DNA from: Halofilum ochraceum
Lineage (GTDB): Bacteria > Pseudomonadota > Gammaproteobacteria > XJ16 > Halofilaceae
Length of the DNA stretch: 64,000 bases
Reading direction: 5' to 3'
NCBI RefSeq assembly: GCF_001614315.2
Contig: NZ_LVEG02000008.1
Location: 186,001-250,000, forward strand
The translations under genes were made by a program, and so were the position numbers. Shown one piece after another: positions 7,599 to 19,584 of this stretch. Under the pieces are notes generated by a model. That model did not search any database. It worked only from the letters and a program-made list of their open reading frames with translations, and was not told where the DNA came from. Every line of letters starts with the position of its first letter. Position 1 is the stretch's first letter.

Positions 7599-8780
7599 TC
7601 AGCCGAGTGCCTTCTTCAGCCGACCGATCGCGTTCTGCAGGTTGTCCATGCTGGTGGCGAACGACAGCCGCATGTAGCCGGGTGCCCCGAACGCGGAGCC
7701 CGGGACGAGGGCCACGCCGGTGTCGTCGAGCAGGCTGGAGCAGAATTCGACGTCATCCTTCGAGCCGTAGGCGCGGATCGCCTCTTCGACCTTCGGGAAG
7801 GCGTAGAATGTGCCGTCGCCGGTCAGGCATTCGACGCCCGCGAGATCATTGAGGGCCTCGACGAGGTAGTCATGGCGCTCGCGGAACTGGGTGACCATGT
7901 CCGCGACGCAGGCCTGATCACCGTTCAGCGCGGCGGTTGCGGCCCACTGCGAGATGGAAGTGGGGTTCGAGGTGCTCTGCGACTGGATCTTCTTCATCGC
8001 GCCGATGAGCTGCTTCGGCCCGCCGCAGTAGCCGATCCGCCACCCGGTCATCGAGTAGGCCTTGGAGACGCCGTTCATCACGACGGTGCGCTCGTAGAGG
8101 TCCGGCCGGGCGTTGACGATGTTGGTAAACGGCTCGTCCGCCCACAGGATGTGCTCATACATGTCGTCGGTGGCGATGATGACATCCGGGTAGTCGGCCA
8201 GTACCTCGCCCAGCGCCGCCAGTTCGCTGGCCGTGTAGGCCATACCGCTCGGGTTCGAGGGGCTGTTGATGACCACCAACCGGGTGTTGGCGGTGATCGC
8301 CTCACGCAGCTGCTCCGGGGTCAGCTTGAATCGCTGTTCGGCCCCGGCGCGAACGATCACCGGGACGCCGCCGGCCAGTTTCGCCATATCGGGGTAGGAG
8401 ACCCAGTACGGCGCCGGGATCACGACCTCGTCGCCGGGATTGAGCAGGGCCTGGGCGAGGTTGAAGAAGCTCTGTTTGCCGCCGCAGGAGACGAGAATCT
8501 GGTCGGCGGTGTACTGGATGCCGTTATCGCGGTGGAATTTGTCGATCACCGCCTGTTTCAGTTCGGGGGTGCCGTCGACGGCCGTGTACTTGGTCTTGCC
8601 GGCCCGGATGGCCTCGTACGCCGCTTCCTTGATGTGGTCGGGGGTGTCGAAATCGGGCTCGCCGGCGCCGAGGCCGATGATGTCGCGGCCCTGCGCCCGC
8701 AGCGAGGCGGCGAGGGCGGTCACGGCGAGCGTCGGGGACGGCTGGATCTGTTGTACACGGTCGGAGAGTCGTACGGTCAC
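7599..8780 (-). CDS. Aspartate aminotransferase (class I/II, PLP-dependent)
   Basis: This 393-aa fold-type I aminotransferase converts aspartate and 2-oxoglutarate to oxaloacetate and glutamate. The N-terminal LGAGEPDFDTP and the NSPSNPSGMAYT block are typical of the AspC/AatA 1-beta subgroup. The PLP-binding lysine is K240 in NGVSKAYSMTGWRIGY, and the end carries MRLSFATSMDNL. Length and motifs are complete. It is divergent from uvrB, with about 200 bp between the starts. Some relatives accept prephenate, so substrate range is not certain. Confidence 0.93.
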   Translation of the reverse strand: MTVRLSDRVQQIQPSPTLAVTALAASLRAQGRDIIGLGAGEPDFDTPDHIKEAAYEAIRAGKTKYTAVDGTPELKQAVIDKFHRDNGIQYTADQILVSCGGKQSFFNLAQALLNPGDEVVIPAPYWVSYPDMAKLAGGVPVIVRAGAEQRFKLTPEQLREAITANTRLVVINSPSNPSGMAYTASELAALGEVLADYPDVIIATDDMYEHILWADEPFTNIVNARPDLYERTVVMNGVSKAYSMTGWRIGYCGGPKQLIGAMKKIQSQSTSNPTSISQWAATAALNGDQACVADMVTQFRERHDYLVEALNDLAGVECLTGDGTFYAFPKVEEAIRAYGSKDDVEFCSSLLDDTGVALVPGSAFGAPGYMRLSFATSMDNLQNAIGRLKKALG

Positions 8781-8987
8781 GGCGGTATTCCCGGCTGGTT
8801 GAGTTGCTTTATGGTACTACGTCTGGCGTGGTCTTGGCCGCCCGCGGTGTCTGCGGCGCGGGCCGGCGCGACCGCCGACGCCATGGAAACACTTGATGTC
8901 CCGGCCCGGATGTCGGCCCACGAAGGCCCGCGTCCGGGGCGAGCCTGATCACGGAAAGGTCAAAAACTCTACCGCCCGAAGGGTGAT

Positions 8988-11009
8988 ATGTCCAAAGCGC
9001 TGCGCATCGAAAAACAGTTTGAACCGACCGGCGACCAGCCGCAGGCGATCGAGGGCCTCTGCGACGGCCTGGAAAGCGGGCTGATGTACCAGACCCTGCT
9101 CGGCGTCACCGGCTCGGGCAAGACCTTCACGATGGCCAACGTGATCGAGCGCGAGCAGCGCCCGACGCTGATCATGGCGCCCAACAAGACGCTGGCGGCG
9201 CAGCTGTACGGCGAGATGAAGGAATTCTTCCCGGATAACGCGGTCGAGTACTTCGTCTCGTATTACGACTACTACCAGCCCGAGGCCTATGTGCCGTCCT
9301 CCGACACCTTCATCGAGAAGGATGCGTCGGTGAACGAGCACATCGAGCAGATGCGCCTGTCCGCGACCAAGGCGCTGCTCGAGCGCCGGGACACGATCAT
9401 CGTGGCGACCGTGTCGGCCATCTACGGGCTCGGCGACCCGCAGGCCTATCTGAAGATGGTGCTGCATCTCGATCGGGGCGACACCATCGGCCAGCGCCAG
9501 ATCCTGCGGCGCCTGTCGGATATGCAGTACCAGCGCAACGACATGGAGCTCAAGCGCGGCACCTTCCGCGTGCGCGGCGAGGTCATCGATATCCACCCGG
9601 CGGAGTCGGACGACGAGGCCATCCGGGTCGAGCTGTTCGATGACGAGGTCGAAAACCTGTCGTTCTTCGACCCGCTGACCGGCGAGGTGAAGCGCCATGT
9701 GCCGCGGCTGACCGTCTACCCGAAAACGCATTACGTGACGCCGCGCGAGCGGCTTCTGTCCGCGGTCGAACAGATCAAGGAGGAACTCGCGCGGCGGCTC
9801 GAGGAGCTGCGGGAGAACGGCAAGCTGCTGGAGGCGCAGCGGCTCGAGCAGCGCACGCAGTTCGATATCGAGATGATCAACGAGCTCGGCTACTGCTCGG
9901 GGATCGAGAACTACTCGCGCTATCTCAGCGGGCGCGGGGAGGGCGAGCCGCCGCCCTGCCTGTTCGATTACCTGCCGGCCGATGCGCTGCTGATCGTCGA
10001 CGAGAGCCACGTCTCGATCCCGCAGATCGGGGGCATGTTCAAGGGCGACCGCGCGCGCAAGGAAACGCTGGTGAATTACGGCTTCCGCCTGCCGTCGGCG
10101 CTCGACAACCGGCCGTTGATGTTCCAGGAGTTCGAGCGTCAGCAACCGCAGACGATCTTCGTCTCGGCGACGCCGGGACCCTACGAGAAAGAGCATTCGG
10201 ACCGCACCGTCGAGCAGGTGGTCCGCCCGACCGGTCTGGTCGATCCGCAGGTCGAGATCCGGCCGGTGGCGTCGCAGGTCGATGACGTCCTGTCCGAGAT
10301 CAATCGCTGCGCCGAGAAGGACGAGCGCGTGCTGATCACGACGCTCACCAAGAAGATGGCGGAGGACCTGACCGACTATCTGTCCGAGCACGGCATCCGC
10401 GTGCGGTATCTGCACTCGGATATCGACACCGTCGAGCGGGTGGAGATCATCCGCGATCTGCGGCTTGGCAAGTTCGACTGCCTGGTCGGGATCAACCTGC
10501 TGCGCGAGGGCCTGGACATGCCCGAGGTGGCGCTGGTGGCCATTTTCGATGCCGACAAGGAGGGCTTCCTGCGGGCCGAGCGCTCGCTGATCCAGACGAT
10601 CGGTCGGGCCGCCCGCAACGTCAATGGCCGCGCGATCCTCTATGCCGATCAGGTCACCGGTTCCATGCGCCGGGCGCTCGACGAGACCGAGCGCCGGCGC
10701 GCGAAGCAGATCGAGTACAACGCGGAGCACGGCATCACGCCGCAGGGCATCCGCAAGGCGGTCGCCGACATCATGGAGGGTGCGCATGCCGGTGCGCCGG
10801 GCACCCCCGAGCGCTACGCGAAGGTCGCCGAGAGCGCGGAGAAATATCAGTCGAAATCGCCGAAAGAACTGGCGAAGGAGATCGACCGGCTGGAGAAGGA
10901 GATGTTCGACGCCGCGCAGAATCTGGAATTCGAGCGGGCGGCGCAGTTGCGCGACGAGGTCCAGCAACTGCGCGACCACGCCCTCGGTGTGGCGGACGTG
11001 GCCGGCTGA
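8988..11009 (+). CDS. uvrB: UvrABC excinuclease subunit UvrB
   Basis: This 673-aa helicase-like subunit loads onto damaged DNA with UvrA and recruits UvrC for nucleotide excision repair. It has Walker A GVTGSGKT (residues 39-46), the beta-hairpin region [21 protein letters not shown]-like box VDESH, helicase motif [11 protein letters not shown], and a C-terminal UVR motif that pairs with UvrC ([28 protein letters not shown]). A GAAGGGTGAT leader precedes the ATG. I saw no clear SOS box upstream. Confidence 0.98.
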   Translation: MSKALRIEKQFEPTGDQPQAIEGLCDGLESGLMYQTLLGVTGSGKTFTMANVIEREQRPTLIMAPNKTLAAQLYGEMKEFFPDNAVEYFVSYYDYYQPEAYVPSSDTFIEKDASVNEHIEQMRLSATKALLERRDTIIVATVSAIYGLGDPQAYLKMVLHLDRGDTIGQRQILRRLSDMQYQRNDMELKRGTFRVRGEVIDIHPAESDDEAIRVELFDDEVENLSFFDPLTGEVKRHVPRLTVYPKTHYVTPRERLLSAVEQIKEELARRLEELRENGKLLEAQRLEQRTQFDIEMINELGYCSGIENYSRYLSGRGEGEPPPCLFDYLPADALLIVDESHVSIPQIGGMFKGDRARKETLVNYGFRLPSALDNRPLMFQEFERQQPQTIFVSATPGPYEKEHSDRTVEQVVRPTGLVDPQVEIRPVASQVDDVLSEINRCAEKDERVLITTLTKKMAEDLTDYLSEHGIRVRYLHSDIDTVERVEIIRDLRLGKFDCLVGINLLREGLDMPEVALVAIFDADKEGFLRAERSLIQTIGRAARNVNGRAILYADQVTGSMRRALDETERRRAKQIEYNAEHGITPQGIRKAVADIMEGAHAGAPGTPERYAKVAESAEKYQSKSPKELAKEIDRLEKEMFDAAQNLEFERAAQLRDEVQQLRDHALGVADVAG

Positions 11010-11167
11010 GTGCGTGCGGCATCGCGGGCGCGGGCCACGGAAGATCGTGATCCGGTACACTCGGCAGGTGATGAAAGCGGGTTGCCGCAGCGGGATGGCC
11101 GTCGTCGGCCCCCGCGCGACGCGCGTGATCCCGCGGTACGGCATGGCGACCGAGAAAGGGTTTGCAA

Positions 11168-11515
11168 TTGAGTGTCTGGCCACCGACCGGCGCGCTGTAT
11201 CACGCCAACCGGCGCACGAATCGCATGGCCCATGTGCGGCGTTCGCCGATCCATGGGAAGGGACTGTTCGCGACCCTGGAGATCCCGCGCGGCGAGTACA
11301 TCGGGACCTATCTGGGGCCGGAAGCAAAAAAAAACGGTTCCCATGTCCTCTGGGTGGACGCGGGCGACGAATGGATAGGCAGGCGCGGGCTGAACCGGCT
11401 GCGCTACCTGAACCACAGCGCGTCGCCGAACGCCGAATTCGACGGCTTCGATCTGTACGCGCTGCGGCGGATTCGAGCGAATGAAGAGATCACGATCGAC
11501 TACCACTGGGACTGA
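11168..11515 (+). CDS. Short SET-domain protein (putative lysine methyltransferase)
   Basis: The reading frame ends at 11515 and holds a compact SET domain: GKGLFATLEIPRGEYIGTYLG near the start and LNHSASPNAEFDGFD with ITIDYHWD at the end. The LNHS-x2-PN block and the DY tail are the SAM and active-site signature. The start is uncertain. TTG at 11168 has a GAAAGGG site upstream and is chosen; ATG at 11225 gives a shorter protein that still keeps the whole domain. The substrate in bacteria is unknown. The gene overlaps the start of the nfeD-like gene by 35 bp. Confidence 0.72.
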   Translation: MSVWPPTGALYHANRRTNRMAHVRRSPIHGKGLFATLEIPRGEYIGTYLGPEAKKNGSHVLWVDAGDEWIGRRGLNRLRYLNHSASPNAEFDGFDLYALRRIRANEEITIDYHWD

Positions 11516-13001
11516 CCGGATCCGGCGCGGGCTGGCATTCCTGCTGGCGCTGTGCGGGGCCCTGCTGTTCTTCGCGCCCGGAATGGCGCAGGAAGGCGCG
11601 TCCGGTAATGGCGCCGATGACACCGAGGGTGCCGCACCCCGCGCGATCCTGTTGACCGTGGACGGGGCCATCGGCCCGGCCACGACGGACTACCTGACCC
11701 GCGGGATCGAAACCGCGGAGGAACGCGGCGTCGATCTCCTGATCATCCAGATGGACACGCCGGGCGGCTTGACAGAGGCCACGCGCGATATCGTCAAGGC
11801 GATCCGCGGGTCCAAGGTGGCGGTCGCGACATGGGTGGCGCCCGGCGGGGCCCGCGCCGCGAGTGCCGGCACCTATATCCTCTACGCCAGTCACGTCGCC
11901 GCCATGGCCCCGACCACGAATGTGGGCGCGGCCACGCCGGTCGCGATCGGCGGCGGTGCGCCACAACCTCCCGCGGAACCTGAGCAGACCCCGGACGAAG
12001 AAGGTGGCGACAAGGCGCCCGAGACCGATGACGGCACGGACGCCGGGAAGGAAGACGGCGAGGCACCGGCGGCCGAGGAGTCATCGGAACCGGAAGCGCC
12101 GGACAGCGCCAGCAAGCGCAAGGCGCTGAATGATGCCGCGGCGTGGATCCGGGGGCTGGCGCAGGAGACCGGCCGCAACGCGGACTGGGCCGAGCGGGCG
12201 GTACGTGAAGCGGTCAGTGCGACCGCGGAGGAGGCCGTCGAGAACAACGTGGCGGATTTCATCGCGGGGGATATCGAGGCGCTGCTCGACGGCGCCGACG
12301 GCCGGGAAGTGAAGGTCGCTGGAGAACGGGTCACGCTGAAGACCGCCGGCGCGACCGTCGAGCGCATCGACCCGGATTGGCGCTCGGAACTGCTGGCGAT
12401 CATCACCAATCCCACGGTCGCCTACCTGCTGATGATGATCGGCATCTATGGCCTGCTGCTGGAGGGCTATAACCCGGGGGCGCTGGTACCGGGAACCGTG
12501 GGCGCCATCTGCCTGCTGCTGGCCCTCTATGCCTTCCAGGTACTGCCGGTGAATTATGCCGGGCTGCTGCTGATCCTGCTGGGGATCATCCTGATCGTCA
12601 GCGAGGCGCTGGTCCCGAGCTTTGGCGTGCTCGGCTTCGGTGGCATCGTTTCCATGATCGTGGGATCGATCATCCTGATGGATACCGACGTGCCGGGATT
12701 CGAGATCGCCGTGGAGGTCATCGGTTCCGTCGCGACCGTCTCGGGCGCGATCATGTTCGCGATCGCCTACATGGCGGTCAAAGCCTGGAGACGCCCGGTG
12801 GTCAGCGGCGCGGAAGAGATCGCGCAGGCGACGGGGGAGGTCATTTCAACGGTAGACGCCACCAGTGGGTGGGTCTACATGCTCGGGGAGCGCTGGCAGG
12901 CACGCAGCGATCACCCGATTCCACCCGGCACGCCGGTTCGGGTCATTGAACGCGAAGGCCTTGTGGTTCGCGTCGAACCGATCGAATCGGACAGGGAGTA
13001 A
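11481..13001 (+). CDS. NfeD1-type membrane-bound ClpP-class serine protease
   Basis: This 506-aa protein has a signal peptide ([22 protein letters not shown]), a ClpP-like protease domain with MDTPGG and [14 protein letters not shown] (likely nucleophile S128), and an acidic Glu/Pro insert at ~155-205. Four to five membrane helices (~310-430) and a C-terminal OB-fold (NfeD) domain follow. Such proteases pair with slipin/stomatin proteins, and a slipin gene follows 4 bp later, as in the classic STOPP operon. In that system the protease cleaves the C-terminus of its slipin partner; the role here is membrane quality control by inference. Confidence 0.92.
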   Translation: MKRSRSTTTGTDRIRRGLAFLLALCGALLFFAPGMAQEGASGNGADDTEGAAPRAILLTVDGAIGPATTDYLTRGIETAEERGVDLLIIQMDTPGGLTEATRDIVKAIRGSKVAVATWVAPGGARAASAGTYILYASHVAAMAPTTNVGAATPVAIGGGAPQPPAEPEQTPDEEGGDKAPETDDGTDAGKEDGEAPAAEESSEPEAPDSASKRKALNDAAAWIRGLAQETGRNADWAERAVREAVSATAEEAVENNVADFIAGDIEALLDGADGREVKVAGERVTLKTAGATVERIDPDWRSELLAIITNPTVAYLLMMIGIYGLLLEGYNPGALVPGTVGAICLLLALYAFQVLPVNYAGLLLILLGIILIVSEALVPSFGVLGFGGIVSMIVGSIILMDTDVPGFEIAVEVIGSVATVSGAIMFAIAYMAVKAWRRPVVSGAEEIAQATGEVISTVDATSGWVYMLGERWQARSDHPIPPGTPVRVIEREGLVVRVEPIESDRE

Positions 13002-13005
13002 TACC

Positions 13006-13767
13006 ATGCTGATCTATCTTGGTGTAGGCATCGCTCTGATCGCGGCCCTGATCCTGAGCATGTTCCATATCCTGCGGGAGTACGAGCGGGGCGTGATTTT
13101 CCTGCTCGGCCGTTTCCAGCGGGTCAAGGGCCCCGGGCTGATCATCGTGATCCCGTTCATCCAGCAGATCGAGAAAGTCGACCTGCGCGTGATCACCATG
13201 GATGTCCCGTCGCAGGACGTGATCTCGCAGGACAACGTCTCGGTGAAGGTCAACGCGGTCGTGTATTTCCGCGTGGTGGATCCGCAGAAGTCCGTGATCA
13301 ACGTCGAGCATTTCTACAACGCGACCAGCCAGCTCGCCCAGACGACCCTGCGGTCCGTGCTCGGCAAGCACGACCTCGATGAGATGCTCTCGGAGCGCGA
13401 TAAGCTGAACGCCGACATCCAGGAGATCCTGGACAAGGCGACCGATCAGTGGGGCGTCAAGGTTGCGAACGTGGAGATCAAGCACGTCGATATCGACGAA
13501 AGCATGATCCGTGCGATCGCGCAGCAGGCGGAAGCGGAACGCGCCCGGCGGGCGAAGGTCATCCATGCCGAGGGCGAGTTGCAGGCAGCGGAGAACCTCG
13601 TCCAGGCCGCCAAACAGCTGGGTCAGGACCCGAGAGCGATCCAGTTGCGCTACCTGCAGACCCTGCAGGGCATCGCCCAGGACAACGCCAAGACCATCGT
13701 CTTCCCGATGCCGATGGATCTCATGAACATGGTGACCAATGTCATGAACGGCAAAGACGACGCCTGA
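13006..13767 (+). CDS. Slipin (stomatin/SPFH family membrane protein)
   Basis: This 253-aa protein has one N-terminal hairpin or membrane segment ([19 protein letters not shown]), then the SPFH/Band 7 domain ([46 protein letters not shown]). A coiled coil with [19 protein letters not shown] and a hydrophobic C-terminal segment complete it. It is 4 bp downstream of the NfeD-type protease, its expected partner in a membrane microdomain or quality-control complex. Length is normal for bacterial slipins. Confidence 0.95.
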   Translation: MLIYLGVGIALIAALILSMFHILREYERGVIFLLGRFQRVKGPGLIIVIPFIQQIEKVDLRVITMDVPSQDVISQDNVSVKVNAVVYFRVVDPQKSVINVEHFYNATSQLAQTTLRSVLGKHDLDEMLSERDKLNADIQEILDKATDQWGVKVANVEIKHVDIDESMIRAIAQQAEAERARRAKVIHAEGELQAAENLVQAAKQLGQDPRAIQLRYLQTLQGIAQDNAKTIVFPMPMDLMNMVTNVMNGKDDA

Positions 13768-13827
13768 TCAGGGTCCGCCTCGCGGGGATCAGGGGCGTAT
13801 GGTCTTTCCCGGACGCTGGCATGTGGT

Positions 13828-13968
13828 CACGCAGAGCCGCGGAGCACGCAGAGGACAGAAGGAAAGCGTGACGCTTTGAGGAGAAGGCGGCGCCCACGAT
13901 CTCTTATTCACCGTAATTGGGGACACGGTCTTCTGTGGGCCCTTTGCGCGCTCCGCGGCTCTGCGTGA
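13828..13968. repeat. Inverted repeat between slipin and aceK
   Basis: Arms of about 19 bp (13828-13847, TCACGCAGAGCCGCGGAGC, and 13950-13968, its near-exact reverse complement) flank about 100 bp in the gap between two convergent genes. This sequence type is a common dispersed intergenic element in Proteobacteria. It contains no gene and may act as a bidirectional transcription barrier. Confidence 0.7.
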
Positions 13969-14006
13969 GAAAATTACAGGCTCAGGGGCCCTGAAGTGCC
14001 ACTGAC

Positions 14007-15740
14007 TTACAGCGGGATCGGCGTCCTCGAGACGCTCTGGCGCACATAGGGCACGATCTCGGCGATCTCGCCGTCCTGCCGGCGGCGCTTCACGTCGCGC
14101 CAATAGTCCGCGGTGAACAGGTCACCGTGCGCTTCCATGAAGGCCTCGCGCAGCGTGCGGGGCAGCGACAGGAAGCGGATGAATTCCTCCGGGAAGATGT
14201 CGTTCGGGCCAACGTACTGCATCGTGCCCGGATCCTGCAGGGAGAAGTCGTCCTCGTCCGGCTCCGGCAGTTCGCGGAACGAGCAGTCGGTTACCAGCGA
14301 GACCTCGTCATAGTCGTAGAACACGACCCGCCCGCTGCTGGTGACGCCGAAGTTCTTCAGCAGCAGGTCGCCGGCGAAGATGTTGGTCTCCGCCAGATCC
14401 TTGATGCAGCGGCCGTAATCGAGAATCGCGCGTTCGGCTTCTTCGCCATCGACTTCGCGGATGTGGAGGTTCAGCGGTCGTACGCGGCGCTCGACGTAGA
14501 CGCGGTGGAACATGAGCTGGTCGCCGTCATGACCGACGGTGCGCCCGCATTCGCGCATCAATTCATCGTACAGTTCCGGCGAAAACCGCTCGCGCGGCAG
14601 TTCAAGGTTGCGGAAGTGCTGGGTGTCGATGAGCCGCCCGGCGTGGTCGTGGCGGGCGACGAGCTGATAACGGCCGTCGACGTGGGCGTGGGTGGTCTTC
14701 TTCGGCGGCCGGAAGACGTCGCGCATGACCTTGAAGACGAGATTGAACGAGGGCAGCGTGAACACGATCATCACGAGCCCCGCATCGCCGGCCGCATGGA
14801 TGAAACTGTCCTGGGTGTGGTCGAGGTGTTCGACCAGTGCCCGGTAGCGCTCGGTCTTGCCCTGGCGCAGGCGGCCCAGAACGGTATACAGCTCGTCGAT
14901 GGGTTTGGTCGGCAACAGCGAGTGCAGGAACTGCACCGCTGCGACCACGGAGGTCGGGTCGGCGAAGTAGTACGAGCGCGTGTACGAGAATACGACCCCG
15001 ATCTGCTCCTCGTGCAGCAGGGTGGCATCCACGCGGATGCCGTCGTCCGCGTTGCGCAGCGCCACCACGATCGGCTGGCTGCGGTCGGCCATGCGGATGC
15101 GGCCAACGAGGTAAGCGCGCGTACCCTGGAAGAAGTGGGTGTCGATGAACTCCAGCCGCAGGCAGCGCGTGTCGATGCCCGGATCGTCGAAGTGGTCGCG
15201 GATGGCCCGGGCCATCACGCCCGCGCCGCCCGCGCGATCGGCGAAGGGCACCCGCACCTGGAAGTCCCTTAGCACCGCCGCGCAGGTCGCCTCCAGTTCG
15301 TTCCAGCAGGGATAGCGCCGCATGGTCAGGGAGGTGATGCCTTCCTCGGGCGGCGGGCGGACGAACTCCACCTGGGGATCAACGCCGAGCGTGCCGAAGA
15401 TGCGCCGGGTGATCGAGTTGAAGAAGGTCTTCATGAAGCCGGCGTCGGGCATCGCCTCGACGCGCAGCCCGAAACAGGCACGGATATCCGGCCACAGGTC
15501 GTGGTCGGTGACGTGGTCCCCGAGAGAGGCGCGCAGGGTGCGTTCGGTACGGTTGGCCCAGCGTTCGTAGAGCTCGACGCGGGCGGCGATGTCCTCGAAC
15601 TGGCCCTTCCAGTCGCGTTCCTCGAAACGCCGCCGCGCGCGGTCGGTGATGCGGCGGAACTGCAGGTTGTAGCGCTCGAAGCCGTCGTGGATGCGCCGCG
15701 CGGCCTCGGCGACGAGTGCGTCGCGGTTCCCTTCGTTCAC
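14007..15740 (-). CDS. aceK: Isocitrate dehydrogenase kinase/phosphatase AceK
   Basis: This 577-aa bifunctional enzyme phosphorylates and dephosphorylates isocitrate dehydrogenase, directing carbon to the glyoxylate bypass during growth on acetate or fatty acids. The length equals that of E. coli AceK. The kinase-like region with the nucleotide site is visible (DAGLVMIVFTLPSFNLVFKVMRD), followed by GDLLLKNFGVTSSGRVVFYDYDEV with catalytic acid and metal residues. It lies directly downstream of its substrate gene icd on the same strand, so the two are probably co-transcribed. No aceA or aceB is in the window. Confidence 0.97.
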   Translation of the reverse strand: MNEGNRDALVAEAARRIHDGFERYNLQFRRITDRARRRFEERDWKGQFEDIAARVELYERWANRTERTLRASLGDHVTDHDLWPDIRACFGLRVEAMPDAGFMKTFFNSITRRIFGTLGVDPQVEFVRPPPEEGITSLTMRRYPCWNELEATCAAVLRDFQVRVPFADRAGGAGVMARAIRDHFDDPGIDTRCLRLEFIDTHFFQGTRAYLVGRIRMADRSQPIVVALRNADDGIRVDATLLHEEQIGVVFSYTRSYYFADPTSVVAAVQFLHSLLPTKPIDELYTVLGRLRQGKTERYRALVEHLDHTQDSFIHAAGDAGLVMIVFTLPSFNLVFKVMRDVFRPPKKTTHAHVDGRYQLVARHDHAGRLIDTQHFRNLELPRERFSPELYDELMRECGRTVGHDGDQLMFHRVYVERRVRPLNLHIREVDGEEAERAILDYGRCIKDLAETNIFAGDLLLKNFGVTSSGRVVFYDYDEVSLVTDCSFRELPEPDEDDFSLQDPGTMQYVGPNDIFPEEFIRFLSLPRTLREAFMEAHGDLFTADYWRDVKRRRQDGEIAEIVPYVRQSVSRTPIPL

Positions 15741-15813
15741 GGCATCCGGCTCCGGCGGAGAGGCGGGCCGGCGCCCCGCGGGGACTCCCGTTCGGGGCGC
15801 CGGCGACGCGGGG

Positions 15814-17112
<1,299 letters not shown>

Positions 17113-17304
17113 GTCGAGCGTGCCTCCGGGGATAGAGTGACCGGTAATACGGTATGTGTGCATGCGCGCCGGCATCCGGCGCGTGGATTTGGCCGCGCGC
17201 CGCGCGGGCGGGAACAGCGCGCACGGCGGGGCGAGGGCCGTAGACTAGCACAGGCCCCTTTATGTCGCAGTGCCGGGCGAAGGGTGCGCCCGCGTGGGCG
17301 GCGT

Positions 17305-17925
17305 TCAGTCACGATCGAGCGCTTCGGCGGCGCGGATCAGGCTCTGGCGGCCCAGTATCAGCCGCAGGCGCGACCCGCCGGACTGGCGCCACAACACGGT
17401 GGAGCGCATACCGGCCAGCAGGAGGGCGCGGACGCGATTGGCGTTGGTCGGGTTGGTCAGGGTGGCGGGATCGCCCTGGACCATGATCTGCGGGCGCAGG
17501 GTGCTGATGGTCTCGGCGTAGAGATCGGCCAGGCGGCCGATCAGGTTCTCGTGCGTGACGCCGAAGTGGTCGAGCTGCGTGCGCGCCTGCTCGATACCCT
17601 CGCGGAGCCTGCCCATCAGGTCGTCGCGTTTGACGAGCTTGCGCTCCAGATGCATCAGCGTCGCGGCATAACGGGTCACTTCCATATCGCGGTCCGCTGT
17701 GCCGCCGCCGAGCTGGCTGCGGAGCACCGTAAGCATCGCATGCCGGCTCGCGGCGTCGCCGTAGACCGCCGCGACACTGTCCGGTTCGAGTTCGAACACG
17801 GGGCGCATGGCGATGGCCAGCTGCTCCTGATCGACGCGCTCCTGGCGGGCGACCTGCCGTACGAGCCAGGTCGCGTGCATGATCCCCGCGAGGGCCAGGG
17901 TCTGGTCGAGGCGTTTCTGCTTCAT
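17305..17925 (-). CDS. hflD: HflD (high-frequency lysogenisation protein family)
   Basis: This 206-aa all-helical protein matches HflD/YcfC in length and blocks: QTLALAGIMHATWLVRQVAR, RYAATLMHLERKL, and QIMVQGDPATLTNPTNANRVRALLLAGMRSTVLWRQSGGSRLRLILGR near the end. In E. coli HflD is membrane-associated and affects lambda CII. It lies in the conserved order nudJ-mnmA-hflD, with an extra membrane gene inserted between mnmA and hflD here. Confidence 0.93.
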   Translation of the reverse strand: MKQKRLDQTLALAGIMHATWLVRQVARQERVDQEQLAIAMRPVFELEPDSVAAVYGDAASRHAMLTVLRSQLGGGTADRDMEVTRYAATLMHLERKLVKRDDLMGRLREGIEQARTQLDHFGVTHENLIGRLADLYAETISTLRPQIMVQGDPATLTNPTNANRVRALLLAGMRSTVLWRQSGGSRLRLILGRQSLIRAAEALDRD

Positions 17926-18001
17926 CAGGGCACTGCCACGAAAATCGGAGGCGCGAGTGTATGCGTCCAGGCGCCGCTTGTCTCGGGCATGCCGGAGACG
18001 A

Positions 18002-18361
18002 TCATTCGCGGGCCAGGCGTTCGACCAGCAAAGCCAGGCCGCCGCCCAGAATGGCCATGATCGGCAGAAATACGAGGACCATGAACCAGCCGGCCGCGTG
18101 CCCGCCGCCGAGTGCGATGGTGAGCCCCGCCATGAGCCAGATCACCAGAAGGGTGAGTGTCATCTGCAGTGGCCGTTTCGAGGGGGCGAGGTATCCGCCC
18201 ACCGCGAATCCGATCGTGCCGAAAACGGCGCGGAAGGCGTCAACGAACAAGGGGTCGGCGGCATCGCTCGCGTACGGTGCCTGGCCCACCCATCCGCCGA
18301 GGACGATGAACAGCATCACGATCACGGCATCGCGCAGTACGCGGATCGGCAACGGCAGCAT
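18002..18361 (-). CDS. Small four-helix membrane protein, unknown function
   Basis: This 119-aa protein has four predicted hydrophobic segments (about residues 10-25, 45-60, 67-86 and 92-112) and a basic C-terminal end (LVERLARE). The start follows a GGAGA site. No family or motif is recognised. It sits between mnmA and hflD on the same strand with short gaps, so it is probably in their operon. Confidence 0.7.
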   Translation of the reverse strand: MLPLPIRVLRDAVIVMLFIVLGGWVGQAPYASDAADPLFVDAFRAVFGTIGFAVGGYLAPSKRPLQMTLTLLVIWLMAGLTIALGGGHAAGWFMVLVFLPIMAILGGGLALLVERLARE

Positions 18362-18394
18362 GGGGGTCTCCGAAAAGGGCAGTGTAGCGGGGCG

Positions 18395-19501
18395 TCAGGC
18401 CGGGACGCCGGCATCCGCCGTCAGGGCGCGGCGGATGATCGCACCGCCGAGGCAGTGATCGCCATCGTAGAACACCACCGACTGCCCGGGCGTGATCGCC
18501 CGTACCGGGCGGTCGAACGTGACGCGCAGCCCGTCGCCGGCGGTCTCCAGTTCGCAGGGAACGGGCCGCTGCCGGTACCGAACCTGGGCGCTGCAGCGCA
18601 GGGTGTCGCCGGGCGGCGTCGCGAGCCAGTGCGGGACCTCCGTCTCGAGCGCGTCGGCGTGCAGCCACGGATGGTCATGGCCCTGGCCGACCATCAAGGT
18701 GTTGCGCGGGATGTCTTTCGCCAGCACGTACCAGGGCCGCCCGTCGGTCCCGTGCCCGCCGCCGATGCCGAGGCCCTGGCGCTGGCCGATGGTGTAGTAC
18801 ATCAGTCCGTTGTGCTCGCCGACGATCCGTCCTTCCGGCGTCTCCATCGGACCGGGCTGTGCAGGCAGATAGTTCGCCAGGAACTCGCTGAAACGGCGCT
18901 CGCCGATAAAGCAGATGCCGGTGCTGTCCGGCCGGTCGTGGTTCGGGAGCCCGGCCGCTCGGGCGCGCTCGCGGACCCGGTCCTTGGCGTACTCGCCCAG
19001 CGGGAACAGGGTGCGCGCGAGCGCCTCGGGGTCGATCCCGTGCAGGAAGTAGCTCTGGTCCTTGTTCGGATCGAGGCCGCGCAGCAGCCGCCAGCCACCG
19101 GCGCCGTCAGTGGCCACGCGGGCGTAGTGCCCGGTCGCGATGGCGTCGCCGCCGAGGCCGAGGGCGTGTTCCAGGAACGCGCGGAACTTGATCTCGCTGT
19201 TGCACAGGATATCGGGATTGGGCGTGCGCCCGGCCTCGTACTCGGCGAGGAAATGTTCGAACACCCGGTGCCAGTACTCGGCGGTGAATTCCACCTTGTG
19301 CAGCTTGATGCCCAGATGCGCGCAGACGTCCTCGGCGGCCGCGAGGTCGTGGTCCTGCGGGCAATAGCCCGGATCGTCCGGATCGTCCCAGTTCTTCATG
19401 AACAGACCCTCGACGGCGTAGCCGCGCTCGAGCAGATCGAGCGCCGCCACGGCGGAGTCGACGCCACCGGAGATGCCGACGATGATTCGGGATGCGGGCA
19501 T
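18395..19501 (-). CDS. mnmA: tRNA-specific 2-thiouridylase MnmA
   Basis: This 368-aa ATP pyrophosphatase transfers sulfur to U34 of tRNAs for Lys, Glu and Gln. It has the PP-loop [12 protein letters not shown] at the start, the catalytic Cys in [12 protein letters not shown], the second Cys in [13 protein letters not shown], and the C-terminal barrel ending [23 protein letters not shown]. The ATG at 19501 gives the usual N-terminus ([13 protein letters not shown]); longer upstream starts overlap the next gene. It is in the conserved nudJ-mnmA-hflD cluster. Confidence 0.96.
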   Translation of the reverse strand: MPASRIIVGISGGVDSAVAALDLLERGYAVEGLFMKNWDDPDDPGYCPQDHDLAAAEDVCAHLGIKLHKVEFTAEYWHRVFEHFLAEYEAGRTPNPDILCNSEIKFRAFLEHALGLGGDAIATGHYARVATDGAGGWRLLRGLDPNKDQSYFLHGIDPEALARTLFPLGEYAKDRVRERARAAGLPNHDRPDSTGICFIGERRFSEFLANYLPAQPGPMETPEGRIVGEHNGLMYYTIGQRQGLGIGGGHGTDGRPWYVLAKDIPRNTLMVGQGHDHPWLHADALETEVPHWLATPPGDTLRCSAQVRYRQRPVPCELETAGDGLRVTFDRPVRAITPGQSVVFYDGDHCLGGAIIRRALTADAGVPA

Positions 19502-19584
19502 GCTGTGGACCAGGTGCACAATCAGCCGCATATGATAGCGCGGACCGCCGCGGGGATCGAAGGCGCGCGCCGTGGATGCGGCCG

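Noticed and set aside
8949-11327. 792-codon open frame antisense to uvrB
   Set aside because: It has biased Arg/Leu/His composition and no domain, and lies opposite a complete uvrB.
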